From contig LGRX02025888.1 of assembly GCA_001247695.2 (NCBI GenBank), positions 1-38,767 on the forward strand: DNA of 38,767 bases, given 5' to 3'. The stretch is from Cymbomonas tetramitiformis. Taxonomy: Eukaryota > Chlorophyta > Pyramimonadophyceae > Pyramimonadales > Pyramimonadaceae. The position numbers and the translations under genes are program-made. Shown piece after piece: positions 1 through 10,177 of the stretch (positions within the stretch are counted from its first letter, which is position 1; every line of letters begins with the position of its first letter). The notes below the pieces were generated by a model. The model was not told the DNA's origin and searched no databases. It was given only the letters and a program-made list of their open reading frames with translations.

Positions 1-2045
1 CAGCGGCCATCTATCCGGCTGCCTCGTGGCGGTACGCTCGGCGCGCTCGCGGTGGTCATCGTGTGCCACCTGCGGCGCGCTCTCTTCCCCCCCAAAAGAA
101 AAGCGGTCCACGCCTGGACGCTTTCTCATGGCGCCGTGGGGAAGGGCGCGGGCGAGCACCTCTCGTGCTCACCCTGTAGCGACACGAGCACAAGGGTGGC
201 GTCCCTTGTCTGCGTGTGGCGAGGCGTCCCATCGCTGGGCGCCATCTCGCCCGGAGCGTCGGCCACACAGCCCTCAGCAGCGACCCTCACGTGGGTGCTG
301 CGCTCCGCGCTCGTCGCCGGGGCACGCGTGTGCGGTGTGACGCTCCCAGGCCCGCTCATCTCCTCTCCGAAGAGCCTCGATGGCGCCCGGTCGCCGTGCA
401 CACGCCGCGCGCCACCCCTAGGCACCATGAGTATGGCGTGCCTGGTGGGGCAGCTGCGCGTCACGCGGCCCGAGACAGCGGCCATCTATCCGGCTGCCTC
501 GTGGCGGTGCGCTCGGCGCGCTCGCGGTGGTCATCGTGCGCCACCCGCGGCGCGCTCTCTTCCCCCCCAAAAGAGAAAAGCGGTCCACGCCTGGACGCTT
601 TCTCCTGGCGCCGTGGGGAAGGGCGCGGGCGAGCACCTCTCGTGCTCACCCTGTAGCGACACGAGCACAATGGCGGCGTCCCTTGTCTGCGTGTGGCGAA
701 GCGTCCCATCGCTGGGCGCCATCTCGCCCGGAGCGTCGGCCACACAGGCCTCAGCAGCGCCCCTCACGTGGGTGCTGCGCTCCGCGCTCGTCGCCGGGGC
801 ACGCGTGCGGTGTGATCTGTGCCTGCTCTATCTCCTCTCCAGAAGAGCCTGATGGCGCCCGGTCGCCGTGTACACGCCGCGGCGCCACCGTAGCACCATG
901 AGTATGGCGTGCCCGGGTGGGGGCGCTCGCGGCGTCACGCGGCCCGAGACACATCTATCCGGCTGCCTCGTGGCGTATTGCCGCGCGCTCGCGGTGGTCA
1001 TCGTGTGCCACCCGCGGCGCGCTCTCTTCCCCCAAAAGAAAAGCGGTCCACGCCTGGACGCTTTCTCCTGGCGCCGTGGGGAAGGGCGCGGGCGAGCACC
1101 TCTCGTGCTCACCCTGTAGCGACACGAGCACAAGGGCGGCGCCCCTTGTCTGCGTGTGGCGAAGCGTCCCATCGCTGGGCGCCATCTCGCTCGGAGCGTC
1201 GGCCACACAGGCCTCAGCAGCGACCCTCACGTGGGTGCTGCGCTCCGCGCTCGTCGCCGGGGCACGCGCGTGCGGTGTGACGCTCCCAGGCCCGCTCATC
1301 TCCTCTCCGAAGAGCCTCGATGGCGCCCGGTCGCCATGCACACGCTGCGCGCCACCCCAAGGCACCCGCGAGTATGGCGCCCGGTGGGCAGCTGCGCGTC
1401 ACGCGGCCCGAGACAGCGGCCATCTATCCGGCTGCCTCGTGGCGGTATACGCCTGGCGCGCTCACCGCGGTGGTTGTCGCAGCCACCCGCGGCGCTCTCT
1501 TCCCCCTTAAAGAAAAGCGGTCCATGTCTGACGCTTTCTTCAGCAAGCGCCGTGGAAGGGCGCGGGCGAGCACCTCGTGCTCACCCTGTAGCGACACGAG
1601 CACAAGGGCGGCGCCCCTTGTCTGCGTGTGGCGAGGCGTCCCATCGCTGGGCGCCATCTTGCCCGGAGCGTCGGCCACACAGGCCTCAGCAGCGACCCTC
1701 ACGCGGGTGCTGCGCTCCGCGCTCGTCGCCGGGGCACGCGTGTGCGGTGTGTGACGCTCCCAGGCCCGCTCATCTCCTCTCCGAAGAGCCTCGATGGCGC
1801 CCGGTCGCCGTGCACACGCTGCGCGCCACCCCTAGGCGCCATGAGTATGGCGTGCCTGGTGGGGCAGCTGCGCGTCACGCGGCCCGAGACAGCGGCCATC
1901 TATCCGGCTGCCTCGTGGCGGTGCGCTCGGCGCGCTCGCGGTGGTCATCGTGTGCCACCCGCGGCGCGCTCTCTTCCCCCCCAAAAGAAAAGCGGTCCAC
2001 ACCTGGACGCTTTCTTTCGGATCCAAGGGAAGGGCGTGGGCACTC
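1..2045. repeat. GC-rich satellite, about 475 bp unit, 4.3 copies
   Basis: Units begin at about 1, 476, 945, 1414 and 1890, each opening with a form of CAGCGGCCATCTATCCGG. Spacings are therefore about 475, 469, 469 and 476 bp. The last copy loses similarity at about 2015-2045. Copies differ by scattered substitutions and short indels, so the array is not freshly amplified. Long open frames exist on both strands, but they run across copies in different frames and share no protein pattern, so I treat them as chance frames in GC-rich DNA. The array starts before the window. A subtelomeric or heterochromatic satellite is possible but not shown. Confidence 0.9.
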
Positions 2046-4924
2046 GTGATGCCCACTCGATATGCCTCGCATGCCCCCTCGTAGGGCTTGAACACCACGA
2101 TGCGACCTCCTGATCTCCCGCCTCGGATGCTACGTGAACCCCCACGATTACCTCGCCTCGTAGGTGCTGAGCCTCGCATGCCCCGGGCACCACGCTTCCT
2201 ACTCGCCTCCCGCGATCGCTGCATATGCCTCCGCTTCTTGGCGCGCCGCCGAGAAGGGTGCGCTTCCCGCTCCCCAGCGACGCCACTAGGTGGCCGTATG
2301 CGCTCCAGTGGCTGAGTCTCGGGTGTCTGTCGCGCGCGCTGCCCAAGCTTTACGTCGGTGGTACCACTGTGTGTGGCAGCCGCGCGCACTCTGTGGGCGG
2401 CGCCTTCGCTGTGCCGGTGTGTGGCATTCGCGCGTGCTCTCTGGTGGGTGGCAGCCGCGCACATTCTCTGGACGGCGTCTTAGTCATGCTCCGCTCTGCA
2501 CTGTATGCTGATGACGCTGGAAGCTGTACGCTACACGCCAGTTGCGGCTCGTCGAGTGCCGCCTGTTCCGAACCCTGCGCTGGTGGGACTGGCAGCGACG
2601 CGCTACGCACCAATCGCTGCCCATCGCGCTTTGGTGGCTCCGGGGGCACCAACTACCGCCCGCATAGAGGAGGTCCTCGTAAGTCCAAGTCATGCCCCAC
2701 GCTGCCCGCTCCACACCATGCATTGGTGGGGCAAGCAGCAGTGCGTCATGCGCCGGTCGCTGGGCATCGTGCTTCTGCGGCTCTGGGGGGCACCAACTAC
2801 CGTCTGCATACAGGAGGTCCTGATAGGTCCATGCTATGTCGTGGTCGGCCTTGGGTGCCGGCGCGTCTTTGCAGAGCGTCGAGGCTTGCAAATCCACGCG
2901 GAGCGCTGGGCACCGCGTGCTGAGCGTGAGGGGCATGGCCACGCGTGGGATGCGTGCTGCTAACTGTGCGTTATGCGATAAGTGCTCTCGTTGTCGGTGT
3001 CGCGAGCTATCTGCTGCCGGCCCCGCGGCAGTAGCTGGCGGGGCTCGCCTTAGCGACCCACTCGACGCAAGCTCTGCACCGCGCGCTAGCCGTACCCGCT
3101 GTCGTGAGCCATGCTTGGGATGCCGCAAGCCGCGTGCCGCCTCCGGCTCGGCTTCCCACTGTGTTGTTGGAGGTCGCGAGCTGACTCCCAGTGCTTGGCC
3201 TTGGCCATAGTAGTGCCGCGCCGCCGCTGGTGGCGCACTGCGACGCGCCGCCGCTGGAAGCGCCAAGTGCCGCGCCGCCGCCTCTGGTGCACTGTGCTGC
3301 GCCTCGTGGACGTCTCGCGCAAACACAAAAGACCTATTCCTGGCATCCAGCACTATATCTCGCAGCTCCTCCCCCCTCGCTGTCATGCCAGGATCTGGAA
3401 GCGCCATGCCGCCCGAGCCGCCAAGCGAGCACAAGCGAAGAGCCTCAAGCTCAAGCTGCAAGTGCAATCCCGCCAACCCAGAAGCGCCAAACGTAGGTGG
3501 AGAAACACACAAATCAACCGAGGAAGATTTGCAGTTTCCGCCGCAAGCGATAAAATTATGAGAGAGAAGAAAAGCGAAGGCGCAAGAAGCCAAAGGCCCA
3601 AGAGGAGGCAACCAATTGATGCACCAAATTCCAGCAAAAGCTTTCCAACACGCTCGAAGATCCGAGACGAAAACAAATCTAGCAATTCTGGTCAACGACG
3701 AGGCCACAGAAGGCAAAGCAACGCCACAGCGCGATTCCACTTAGGGTTAGCCACTGTTAAGAGCGTTGTAGCGCTAAGGGCAACGCAAGCAAGCTGCACC
3801 CGCCAAATTGAAGAACATTCTCGAAATCTACAGCATAAATTTGTGCAACCCCACGTAGTCGCAAAGACCTTCTTCGAAGAACACGCACGCAAGCTGAATA
3901 GCGCCAATTTGAAGCTTCATCACGCTAATTCCCAACCAGACGAGCCAAAGAAGAACGCTGCGTACTCATTTCAATCGCAGAGCAAAGGGCAGATGAAGAT
4001 CCCGCGGAAAATACTGACCAATCGGTACAATCCCCAAGAAGAATTAACGGCGCAAAGCTGCCAACGAGCAAGAAAAACGCCGAGAGTCGACCAGTGCGCG
4101 CCAGAGCGCAAATATGAAGCCAGTGCCAGAGGTAGAATTCCAAACAATCTCAAACGAGGGTCGAAGTAAAATTAAGAATTCTGGACACAATCTGTACGGC
4201 TAATTCACGAGTCGCAGGCGCAGAACGCACGCAGAATTGCCAACGCAACGACATCAAAGTTTCAAAGTAGGCAGGGCCTGCCTCACTGGCGTTCGCCAAG
4301 TCGAAAATTAATCATTGCCAAACAGCACGTCGAGCTGGAATTCGTCCGCATTCGTAAAAGTAACATGGGAGTTGGAAGTCGCTTCCCCTGCCTCGCGATA
4401 TACACGACGAACTACCAGGTTTCATTACTGCCTTTGTGGCACACTGTGCCACATTAGGAGGCCTCGCACAGTAGCTCAAAATTCCAAAACTCCAGATCAA
4501 CGCGCCAAAGAAGACCTCGTATCAATTGACAATTCTAAGGCAACTCGCGCTGGCTCAAGCACCATGGCGACATACGAGCTCGAAACAATAACATCAAGAC
4601 GCCAGAGAGCACTGCACTCTAGGTGGGCGCTTTTAGGCCCTAAAAGCGCCCGATTTTTAGGATCCAGTATGAACCACAATTACACAACGCGTCGAAGAAG
4701 AAATTCGCCTTTGCAAGCAAATAAAAGATAATTTATGCGGGTATCTCAAGCCAGTGAGCCGATAAAAGCCGTAACTGAAGCCGCGTCAGGGAAGGCGTAA
4801 CACACACTGGCAGATTTCAAATAACATTGAAGCCGAAGTCACGGTATAAAGTCGTCGGAAAAGTCATAACTCGAAAGTAAATTTTTTTTTTGTGGAAGCG
4901 GTGGCGGTGGTGGTGGTGCGTAGT
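2046..4924. other. Repeat-rich stretch without a convincing gene
   Basis: Open frames of up to 418 codons occur on both strands, but none shows a recognisable domain and they overlap each other. A diverged direct repeat of about 144 bp is visible: GCACCAACTACCG at 2646 recurs at 2790 together with the neighbouring GAGGTCCT-like sequence. GC-rich short repeats built on CGCCGCTGG lie at about 3210-3290. From about 3300 the sequence becomes A-rich on the plus strand. A run of T and a GGTGGT repeat lie at 4880-4920. Because a minus-strand LTR and primer binding site sit at its right edge, part of this stretch may be the degraded interior of a copia-like element, but no reverse transcriptase was found. 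Confidence 0.5.
4625..4651. repeat. Perfect inverted repeat, 13 bp arms, 1 bp centre
   Basis: GGGCGCTTTTAGG (4625-4637) is followed by one C and then its exact reverse complement (4639-4651). It could form a hairpin or cruciform. It is not next to a recognised gene, so no role as a terminator is claimed. Confidence 0.85.
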
Positions 4925-4934
4925 TCTGATACCA
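4925..4934 (-). promoter_or_regulatory. Candidate tRNA-iMet primer binding site
   Basis: Read on the minus strand this is TGGTATCAGA, the start of the primer binding site complementary to the 3' end of initiator methionine tRNA, used by many Ty1/copia elements. It lies 3 bp inside the candidate LTR, where a primer binding site is expected. The match covers the first 10 bases; the following bases (AC) depart from the common GC. Confidence 0.55.
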
Positions 4935-4937
4935 TTT

Positions 4938-5360
4938 TGTAGGAGGCAGTACTAAACCCTCTACTTAACAGTCACTTGTGAAACTACTTGTGGATAAGAT
5001 ATAGTGCAAGGTTCTATATTATGCTCTATATCTTATTTAATGCTAACCAAACTATGCTGGTTCTTAGGATCTATGTCCAGACTCAATGCATATTACTTGC
5101 ATATAAGAATTAGGATTACATCTTTTGCCATGTCGGCTGTATTTACTCTTGGAAACTCCACTGTTTCTTTGGCCTTGGCCATTACTTATTCACTCAACTC
5201 CCTGAGTTAATCCTAGTCAGCATGGCCAAGTCTCATTAACCTATCATATGCTTCTACTATAGTATCATGCAGTATGAGGTGTCAGTGCTTCACTATGACA
5301 CCTTATTACACCGTACACTAGTACTGTGTACTCCCACTAAGGGGGGTCTCTTCCTCAACA
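4938..5360 (-). mobile_element. Candidate Ty1/copia-like LTR (minus strand, 423 bp)
   Basis: On the minus strand the segment begins TGTTGAGGAA and ends CCTCCTACA, giving the 5'-TG...CA-3' ends typical of LTRs. It is followed after 3 bp by a primer binding site for initiator Met tRNA. This layout makes it a 5' LTR of an element running leftwards. The expected gag-pol is not found to the left, and no second copy of this LTR is in the window. The element is therefore truncated, or the remainder is degraded beyond recognition. Boundaries come only from termini and primer-site position. Confidence 0.55.
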
Positions 5361-5687
5361 GGGGTCTCGGGCGCTAATATCGTAAGGCGCGTATGGCACT
5401 GCTAGCATGTATGACACCGCTGAGTCATCCGCGCATGACACAGTATGTTGTCCTAGCACAATTACAAAGGCTTGGTCGATGCCGGGAAGCGAATGGATGT
5501 AAACGCCTACAAGTGTTGCATGTTGTGCCGTACGAAAGGATGTCACAGTCCAGCGCTGGGAAGAATCATCTACGCATTCTTCAAGCAACATCCTCCTGGT
5601 ACGCTCTCATCGCTATGCCACGCAGCTTGATTGTTTGCAGCATGTTTGCAACATGCATCAACATATAGTTAGTCACTCATACTATTT
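5361..5687. other. Unassigned spacer between LTR and Polinton
   Basis: Mixed-composition sequence with no recognised gene or repeat family. It separates the LTR from the sharply AT-rich Polinton island. Confidence 0.5.
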
Positions 5688-5706
5688 GGAGTACAGCGAG
5701 TACTCC
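5688..5706. repeat. Left-edge palindrome with candidate TIR remnant
   Basis: GGAGTAC (5688-5694), a 5 bp centre and GTACTCC (5700-5706) form an inverted repeat. Inside it, CAGCGAGTAC (5694-5703) is repeated in inverted orientation at 17515-17524, at the other edge of the AT-rich island. This could be the surviving tip of terminal inverted repeats, but 10 bp is short. Confidence 0.35.
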
Positions 5707-5746
5707 TATAAAATTCTTTTGTATTTTAACAGAGTTTTTCTTATAT

Positions 5747-6037
5747 CTACCACAATAGTTTATCCGCATAGAATCCATTAGAACCTTTCACAAGTCTATC
5801 TTTATTATGTCTTAGCTTGTAAAGTTTTCTTCTATTTTGTGCGTACTCAATACCTTTTGATTTAATGTAAGAAGGATAGTCTAACATTCCACACGCACCA
5901 ATACTAGCTAGCTTGTTATTAGTTTTCTTATCAAAGACATCTAATTTCTTGTTTTTATTTGTTGAAAGTTTCACATAAACATTCAATTTTTTTGCGTTCT
6001 TTCTTGTATGTTTACTTATTGTGTAATTACAAGCCAT
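5747..6037 (-). CDS. DUF5754-like small viral protein (96 aa)
   Basis: The start is set at MACNYTISKHTRKN; the open frame continues 39 codons upstream, but that part runs into the divergent methyltransferase gene. The C-terminal half reads YPSYIKSKGIEYAQNRRKLY and ends GSNGFYADKLLW. From memory this resembles DUF5754, a family of unknown function found in nucleocytoplasmic large DNA viruses. The N-terminal half is Lys/Asn-rich. The frame is intact, unlike most larger genes of this element. It is divergent from the C5 methyltransferase with only 16 bp between start codons, so the two probably share a bidirectional promoter. The molecular function is unknown. Confidence 0.7.
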   Translation of the reverse strand: MACNYTISKHTRKNAKKLNVYVKLSTNKNKKLDVFDKKTNNKLASIGACGMLDYPSYIKSKGIEYAQNRRKLYKLRHNKDRLVKGSNGFYADKLLW

Positions 6038-6053
6038 TTTGTTTACAATAAGG
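6038..6053. promoter_or_regulatory. 16 bp divergent intergenic region
   Basis: The minus-strand start codon (6035-6037) and the plus-strand ATG (6054) are only 16 bp apart. Promoter elements for each gene must therefore lie in this short AT-rich gap or inside the opposite gene. No specific box is claimed. Confidence 0.35.
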
Positions 6054-6719
6054 ATGAAAATATTAGAGCTCTTTTGCGGGACAAAATCATTTTCCAAAGA
6101 AATACAAAAAATGTACGCACATTGTGAAATCACGACTTTAGATATTCTTAACAAATATGATCCTACAATACAATGTAATATAATTGAATGGAATTACAAA
6201 GAAAAGTATTTTGCAAAAGATTTTGATATAATATGGGCTAGTCCGCCTTGTACCGAATATTCTAAAGCACACCGGCGCAAACCACGAAATCTCATTTTGG
6301 CCGACAACATAGTAAAAAGAACTATTGAAATCATAAATTACTTTCAACCGAAATATTGGTTTGTTGAAAACCCGTGCGACGGTGGACTATTACAACATAG
6401 AGACTTTATGATTCCATTATGTATGTATAAGCACACTTGTTGTTATTGTAGATATGGTTTTCCATATAGAAAAATGACTAATATTTGGACAAATATGAAC
6501 GATTTGAATTTGAAAATATGTAATAAATTAACGCCTTGTGATAGTAAACAAAAGTACGGTAAGCATTTATATACCGCCCAACGTACACAATCATCAAATT
6601 CCAAAGATAATATAGGTGTAAATGATGCTTATGTAATACCATCACAATTATTGAAAGAATTAATTCAAGATTTACATTGTAGGGACAATAAATTCATTGA
6701 AATTCCTACGGAATGCTGA
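6054..6719 (+). CDS. C5 cytosine DNA methyltransferase-like protein
   Basis: About 221 aa from MKILELFCGTKS; the upstream GTG/ATG in frame is less likely because the family begins at this strand. Visible signatures are motif I ELFCGTKSFS (AdoMet binding), motif IV ASPPCTEYS with the catalytic Pro-Cys, and motif VI FVENP, where ENV is usual. The protein is short compared with bacterial M.HhaI-type enzymes and lacks an obvious large target-recognition domain, as in several viral relatives. It would methylate cytosine C5 in DNA, possibly the element's own DNA. The frame is intact. It is divergent from the DUF5754-like gene and convergent with the packaging ATPase, overlapping that gene's 3' end (6672-6719). 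Confidence 0.8.
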   Translation: MKILELFCGTKSFSKEIQKMYAHCEITTLDILNKYDPTIQCNIIEWNYKEKYFAKDFDIIWASPPCTEYSKAHRRKPRNLILADNIVKRTIEIINYFQPKYWFVENPCDGGLLQHRDFMIPLCMYKHTCCYCRYGFPYRKMTNIWTNMNDLNLKICNKLTPCDSKQKYGKHLYTAQRTQSSNSKDNIGVNDAYVIPSQLLKELIQDLHCRDNKFIEIPTEC

Positions 6720-7579
6720 TGGATGATTTTGTTTCTTATGTAGATCAATAAACAAAAAGTCGCGTGGGTTTTGAATTGACTTCTTATATACATCATCAAA
6801 TACTTCTTTTGATATTTTACCCGCACATTCTTCGGAAATACAATCAATTTCTTTCATATTTTTGTTGCGAAATACCAACATATGTGTTAAATTTCCACGA
6901 ATAGCTTTCAATAGGCCACCGCTATTTGAGGTGTATGATTGTGTAGCAAACAAAAGAGTTGTCCCTAATGCAGAATCTTTTAATTTTCCCATTTGTCTAT
7001 GTTTGATAACTAAGTTACTTAATTTGGAAGAAGGTTTCTTAACGTCGGAGCCTTGTACATCATAAAAGAATACCACAATTATAGGCTTTTTATCATTGTA
7101 TTTATGGATTGGAGGTTCAAAATCAGAATCTGAAAATTCTAATAATAATTCAGATGGAATATCATATATATTAATATCTTTTCTTTTCAACAACGACATT
7201 AATTTCTTATATTTTTTTTCAATTTTTCGTGATATTTTTCATAGTCGGTGGCTTCCTCATTCAATATATTTTCAATCTTTTCGGGAACATCTTTTGTTGG
7301 CTCTAAAACATCAATATCGTCATCTAATGGAAGATCTTTGAAATAATGTTTATTGTTATGATATGTTGGAGACACCAAAATTAATCTATCTAAAGCATTA
7401 TTATTTTTCATTAATCGTAATAAATTAGATAAAGCTGTGGTTTTACCCACACCACGTTTTGCCACAGCCAAAATAATTCCGTGTAATTGAATAAAATCAG
7501 GTTCTGTGTTTATAGTAAATGCTGAATTTTTCGGTAATTGAATTCCATATTTTTTGTCATTTATTTTATGAAAAGACAT
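6672..7579 (-). pseudogene. FtsK/HerA-type (A32-like) packaging ATPase, frameshifted
   Basis: Two consecutive minus-strand frames together make one ATPase. The first (start about 7579, MSFHKIN) holds the P-loop AKRGVGKTT. The second (7199 down to 6672) holds the Walker B-like strand IIVVFFYDVQ, then the conserved pattern LFATQSY followed by a basic IRGN-type end, as in A32-family genome-packaging ATPases of NCLDVs, virophages and Polintons. The break is at 7199-7201, where TAA overlaps ATG (TAATG), just after a run of eight A. A one-base change in that run would account for the shift, so I read this as one broken gene and not two proteins. Neither half would be active alone. The role in an intact element is to pump DNA into a capsid. 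Confidence 0.75.
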
Positions 7580-7611
7580 CAATAAATTCAAAAGTTTCCT
7601 TATAATTAATA

Positions 7612-8076
7612 TTAAAATTCTGGAAATAAAGATTTATATGTTTTATGAAATTGTTTATCGTTATCTAAAACATCATTATATGTTGGAGGCTGTTGATTTT
7701 TAATTTCATTTGTTTTTTCCTTTTCGATTTTTGTTTTTTAGATCTTTTTATTATAACTTCAGGTTCACTATCACTAGATTGACTAGAATCACTTTCAACA
7801 TCAATAACTTCTTTTTTCTTCTTTGGTTTTTTAAAAGATTCTTTTATTTGAGGAATTTCTTTTTCAATAGATTTATTAATAATTTTAGGTTTAATTGTTT
7901 GTTGAATATTTTTTGAGCTTCTTGTAATTCTTTTTTATTTTCTAATTCTTTTGCAAGTTTAATATCTTTTTTGGCATCAGCATTCTTTTTTCTGGTGTCC
8001 AAAGCCTTTTGTCTAACTATTTTTAGTCTCTCTAAAGTAGCTTCGTCCGTAAATTTTCACCTTTTTTAAATCCCAT
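7612..8076 (-). pseudogene. Lys/Glu-rich coiled protein, frameshifted, unknown function
   Basis: An ATG at 8076 opens MGFKKGEN, which stops after 14 codons (CTA CTT TAG). A one-base shift near 8057 opens a long charged helical stretch containing TLERLKIVRQKALDTRKKNA and later KELENKKELQEAQK. A second shift near 7900 leads to an acidic/serine segment (VIDVESDSSQSSDSEPE), and a third near 7690 to the terminal part NQQPPTYNDVLD, with stop at 7612-7614. The fragments are collinear and in the same orientation as the ATPase. I do not recognise the family. A structural or DNA-binding role is only a guess from its charge. Confidence 0.5.
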
Positions 8077-8089
8077 ATTACAATATATA

Positions 8090-8640
8090 AGAAAATAATT
8101 TTCTAATAATTTTTAATCTTTTCTAAAAACAATTTAAATTTTTAAAAAGACTTTTTAAATGTAATATTCAAATATATTTTTATTATTTTTATTCCTATAT
8201 AATTTCTATATGATTTTTATAAATAATTTCTAATCTTTTATAAAAACAATTACAATTTTTAAAAAGAGTTTTCAAATGTTATAATCAAATATATTTTTTA
8301 CTCATTTTAATTTTTTTATCATTCATATTTATCGTATTTTCTAAAAATATTTAATCTTTCCTAAAAACATTTCTAAAAATTTTAAAGAGTTTTTAAATGT
8401 TATAATCAAATATATTTTTACTCATTTTATTTATTGAAATTCCAAATTTTTTTAATCTTTTCTAAAAACATTAATAAAATTTCTAAAGGAGTTTTTAAAT
8501 GTTATAATCATATATTTATTTTTAATGTATTTCTATATTATTTTTGTAAATAATTTTTAATCCCTTTCTAAAAAACATATTTATATTTTAAAAAGAGTTT
8601 TCAAATGCTATATCAAAATACTTTTTATTTATTTCAATTC
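8090..8640. repeat. AT-rich tandem repeat, about 100-120 bp, 5 copies
   Basis: The core TAATCTTTTCTAAAAACA recurs in variant form at about 8114, 8230, 8351, 8451 and 8557. Each copy is followed by AAAAAGAGTTTT-like and ATATATTTTTACTCATTTT-like sequence. The array lies between the charged pseudogene and the methyltransferase and overlaps the methyltransferase 3' end. A related but less regular array lies at 15922-16210. Confidence 0.75.
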
Positions 8641-9301
8641 CTATATAATTCCTATTCAATTTTTTTGACACAATTCCTGTAGTGCCAATACCGCAACAAG
8701 GATCAATGACTAAATCGATTTCATTAGAATATGTTTTTATTAACCATTCAAATAAATTATATGGTTTTGCACAAGGATGTTTGCTTTTATAATTTCCATT
8801 AGAAAACTTTATTACACTTCTAGGAAATCTTTTACCATCTAAACATATAGTAGGTGTCCTATCCGTGTAATGAGTATATAATTCTGTTCTAGGTCCTTGC
8901 CCTTGTCTAATATATGGTTTATTACCTTCAGTTTTTATTGGATTATAAGTTTGCAAGCGTTTATAAAATAAATATATCATTTCGTGTGATCTTAAAGGCA
9001 TTTGATTAGCGTGGTAGAATCCTAAGGACATAGTTTATTCATAGACTAAATCGTATCTAAACCATTTTTTATTACTTTCAATAATATTATGTCCATATTT
9101 TGTAGTTGTGGTAAATATAAAAACACAATTCTTTTTTCCTATTCCTTTTAATTGTGACCATAATTGATTCAAATCAATAACATCTTTATCCCACGAACAA
9201 TTTGTTTGATTATATGGCAAGTCACATATAAAAATATCTGCTGAATTACTTTTAATTGTTGGCAAAATTGTAAAACAATCATTATTATATATTTCATACA
9301 T
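8588..9301 (-). pseudogene. N6-adenine/N4-cytosine DNA methyltransferase, in-frame TAA
   Basis: Two minus-strand frames (9301-9035 and 9031-8588) are in the same reading frame, separated by TAA at 9035-9037. The N-terminal part has motif IV as DLPYNQT (DPPY type) near residue 27. The C-terminal part has NANQMPLRSHE-like sequence (here HANQMPLRSHE), then motif I DPCCGIGTTG and the acidic strand YIGIEI. Motif IV before motif I makes it a beta-class amino methyltransferase (N6_N4_Mtase family). The stop sits where relatives have a short charged linker; AAA to TAA would explain it. It would methylate adenine N6 or cytosine N4. As read it is inactive unless the stop is read through. Confidence 0.8.
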
Positions 9302-9365
9302 ATTTTTACTTTTATTTTTTTGTGAGTTTCAAAACAATTTAAAAAATAGGTTATACTTTATATTA

Positions 9366-9677
9366 ATGGAAAACATTAGTGAATCATTTCCAAAGTATAC
9401 TAAAGTTACATCAAAGAATGGAAAAGTGTATTATGAAAAACCTCTAGACACAAATAGAAGAGATAAAAATAAATATTACGAAAATCATAAATTGAAGTTA
9501 CAAAAACAAATGACTATTCAAAGAATTGTCGAAAATGAAAATGTATCTGTAAATACTTTAAAAAAACATAATATAGACAGAATTGAAATAATACATATAT
9601 TTTCTAATAAGATAAAAGAGTTTCCTGAAACTTTGACAAACTTCTTGATATTCAAAATAAATTTATTGAAAAATTAA
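9366..9677 (+). CDS. Small basic protein of unknown function (103 aa)
   Basis: Intact frame starting MENISESFPKYTKVTSKNGK, followed by a Lys/Tyr/Asn-rich middle (RRDKNKYYENHKLKLQKQ) and a C-terminal hydrophobic helix. I do not recognise it. The start lies about 60 bp from the oppositely oriented methyltransferase start, so the pair is divergent. An AT-rich TATACTTTATATTA sequence directly precedes the ATG. It is the first plus-strand gene of the block that continues through the polymerase and integrase. Confidence 0.55.
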   Translation: MENISESFPKYTKVTSKNGKVYYEKPLDTNRRDKNKYYENHKLKLQKQMTIQRIVENENVSVNTLKKHNIDRIEIIHIFSNKIKEFPETLTNFLIFKINLLKN

Positions 9678-9742
9678 ACGTAACAAATACCACTTAAAGA
9701 TTACGTTACATTATAAGTATAATAAAAATATTCTATAATAAT

Positions 9743-10174
9743 ATGTCACCTAAAAAGAATAAAGATGAAAAGGATAAAGGCAAAGCACCTATGACACAAT
9801 CAAAGAAAACAAATTTGAAAAAGATAAGAAATTATAGGGCCGGAAATTTTCGTGCATCAAGTTCTAGACAATTAACACAAGAACAATGGAATAAGATAAT
9901 AAAATTTGAAAAAGAAAAAATTAATGATGATTTTACTAAAAAAGATAAAAGGGAAACACTACAAGATTTAATTGAAAAATATGAAAATGATAATGACAAA
10001 AAGAAAAATAAACCGGAATTGATTTCTAGGCAAGAATATGAAGAACAATTTACAAATAAAAATGTGACAAAAGAATATGTTGATAAAGGTGGAAATTCCG
10101 GAATAAGTATGAAAATAAATTTCAATCGTTTTTTGGGAAAGCCTTTAGGGTATTGGATGAAATTAATGAACTAA
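9743..10174 (+). CDS. Charged protein of unknown function upstream of polB (143 aa)
   Basis: Intact frame beginning MSPKKNKDEKDKGKAP. The first 50 residues are Lys-rich and probably disordered, the middle is a charged helical region (EKEKINDDFTKKDKRETLQ), and the end NFNRFLGKPLGYWMKLMN is more hydrophobic. It stops 3 bp before the polymerase start at 10178, so the two are probably co-expressed. Its position just before a protein-primed polymerase makes a terminal-protein or DNA-binding role conceivable, but no motif supports this. Confidence 0.55.
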   Translation: MSPKKNKDEKDKGKAPMTQSKKTNLKKIRNYRAGNFRASSSRQLTQEQWNKIIKFEKEKINDDFTKKDKRETLQDLIEKYENDNDKKKNKPELISRQEYEEQFTNKNVTKEYVDKGGNSGISMKINFNRFLGKPLGYWMKLMN

Positions 10175-10177
10175 AAA

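Noticed and set aside
52..2464. Long open frames on both strands across the satellite
   Set aside because: They pass through tandem copies in different frames, overlap each other on both strands and show no domain. GC-rich repeat DNA has few stops.
2484..3740. 418-codon minus-strand frame
   Set aside because: Repetitive Ala/Arg/His composition, overlaps plus-strand frames of similar quality, no recognisable motif.
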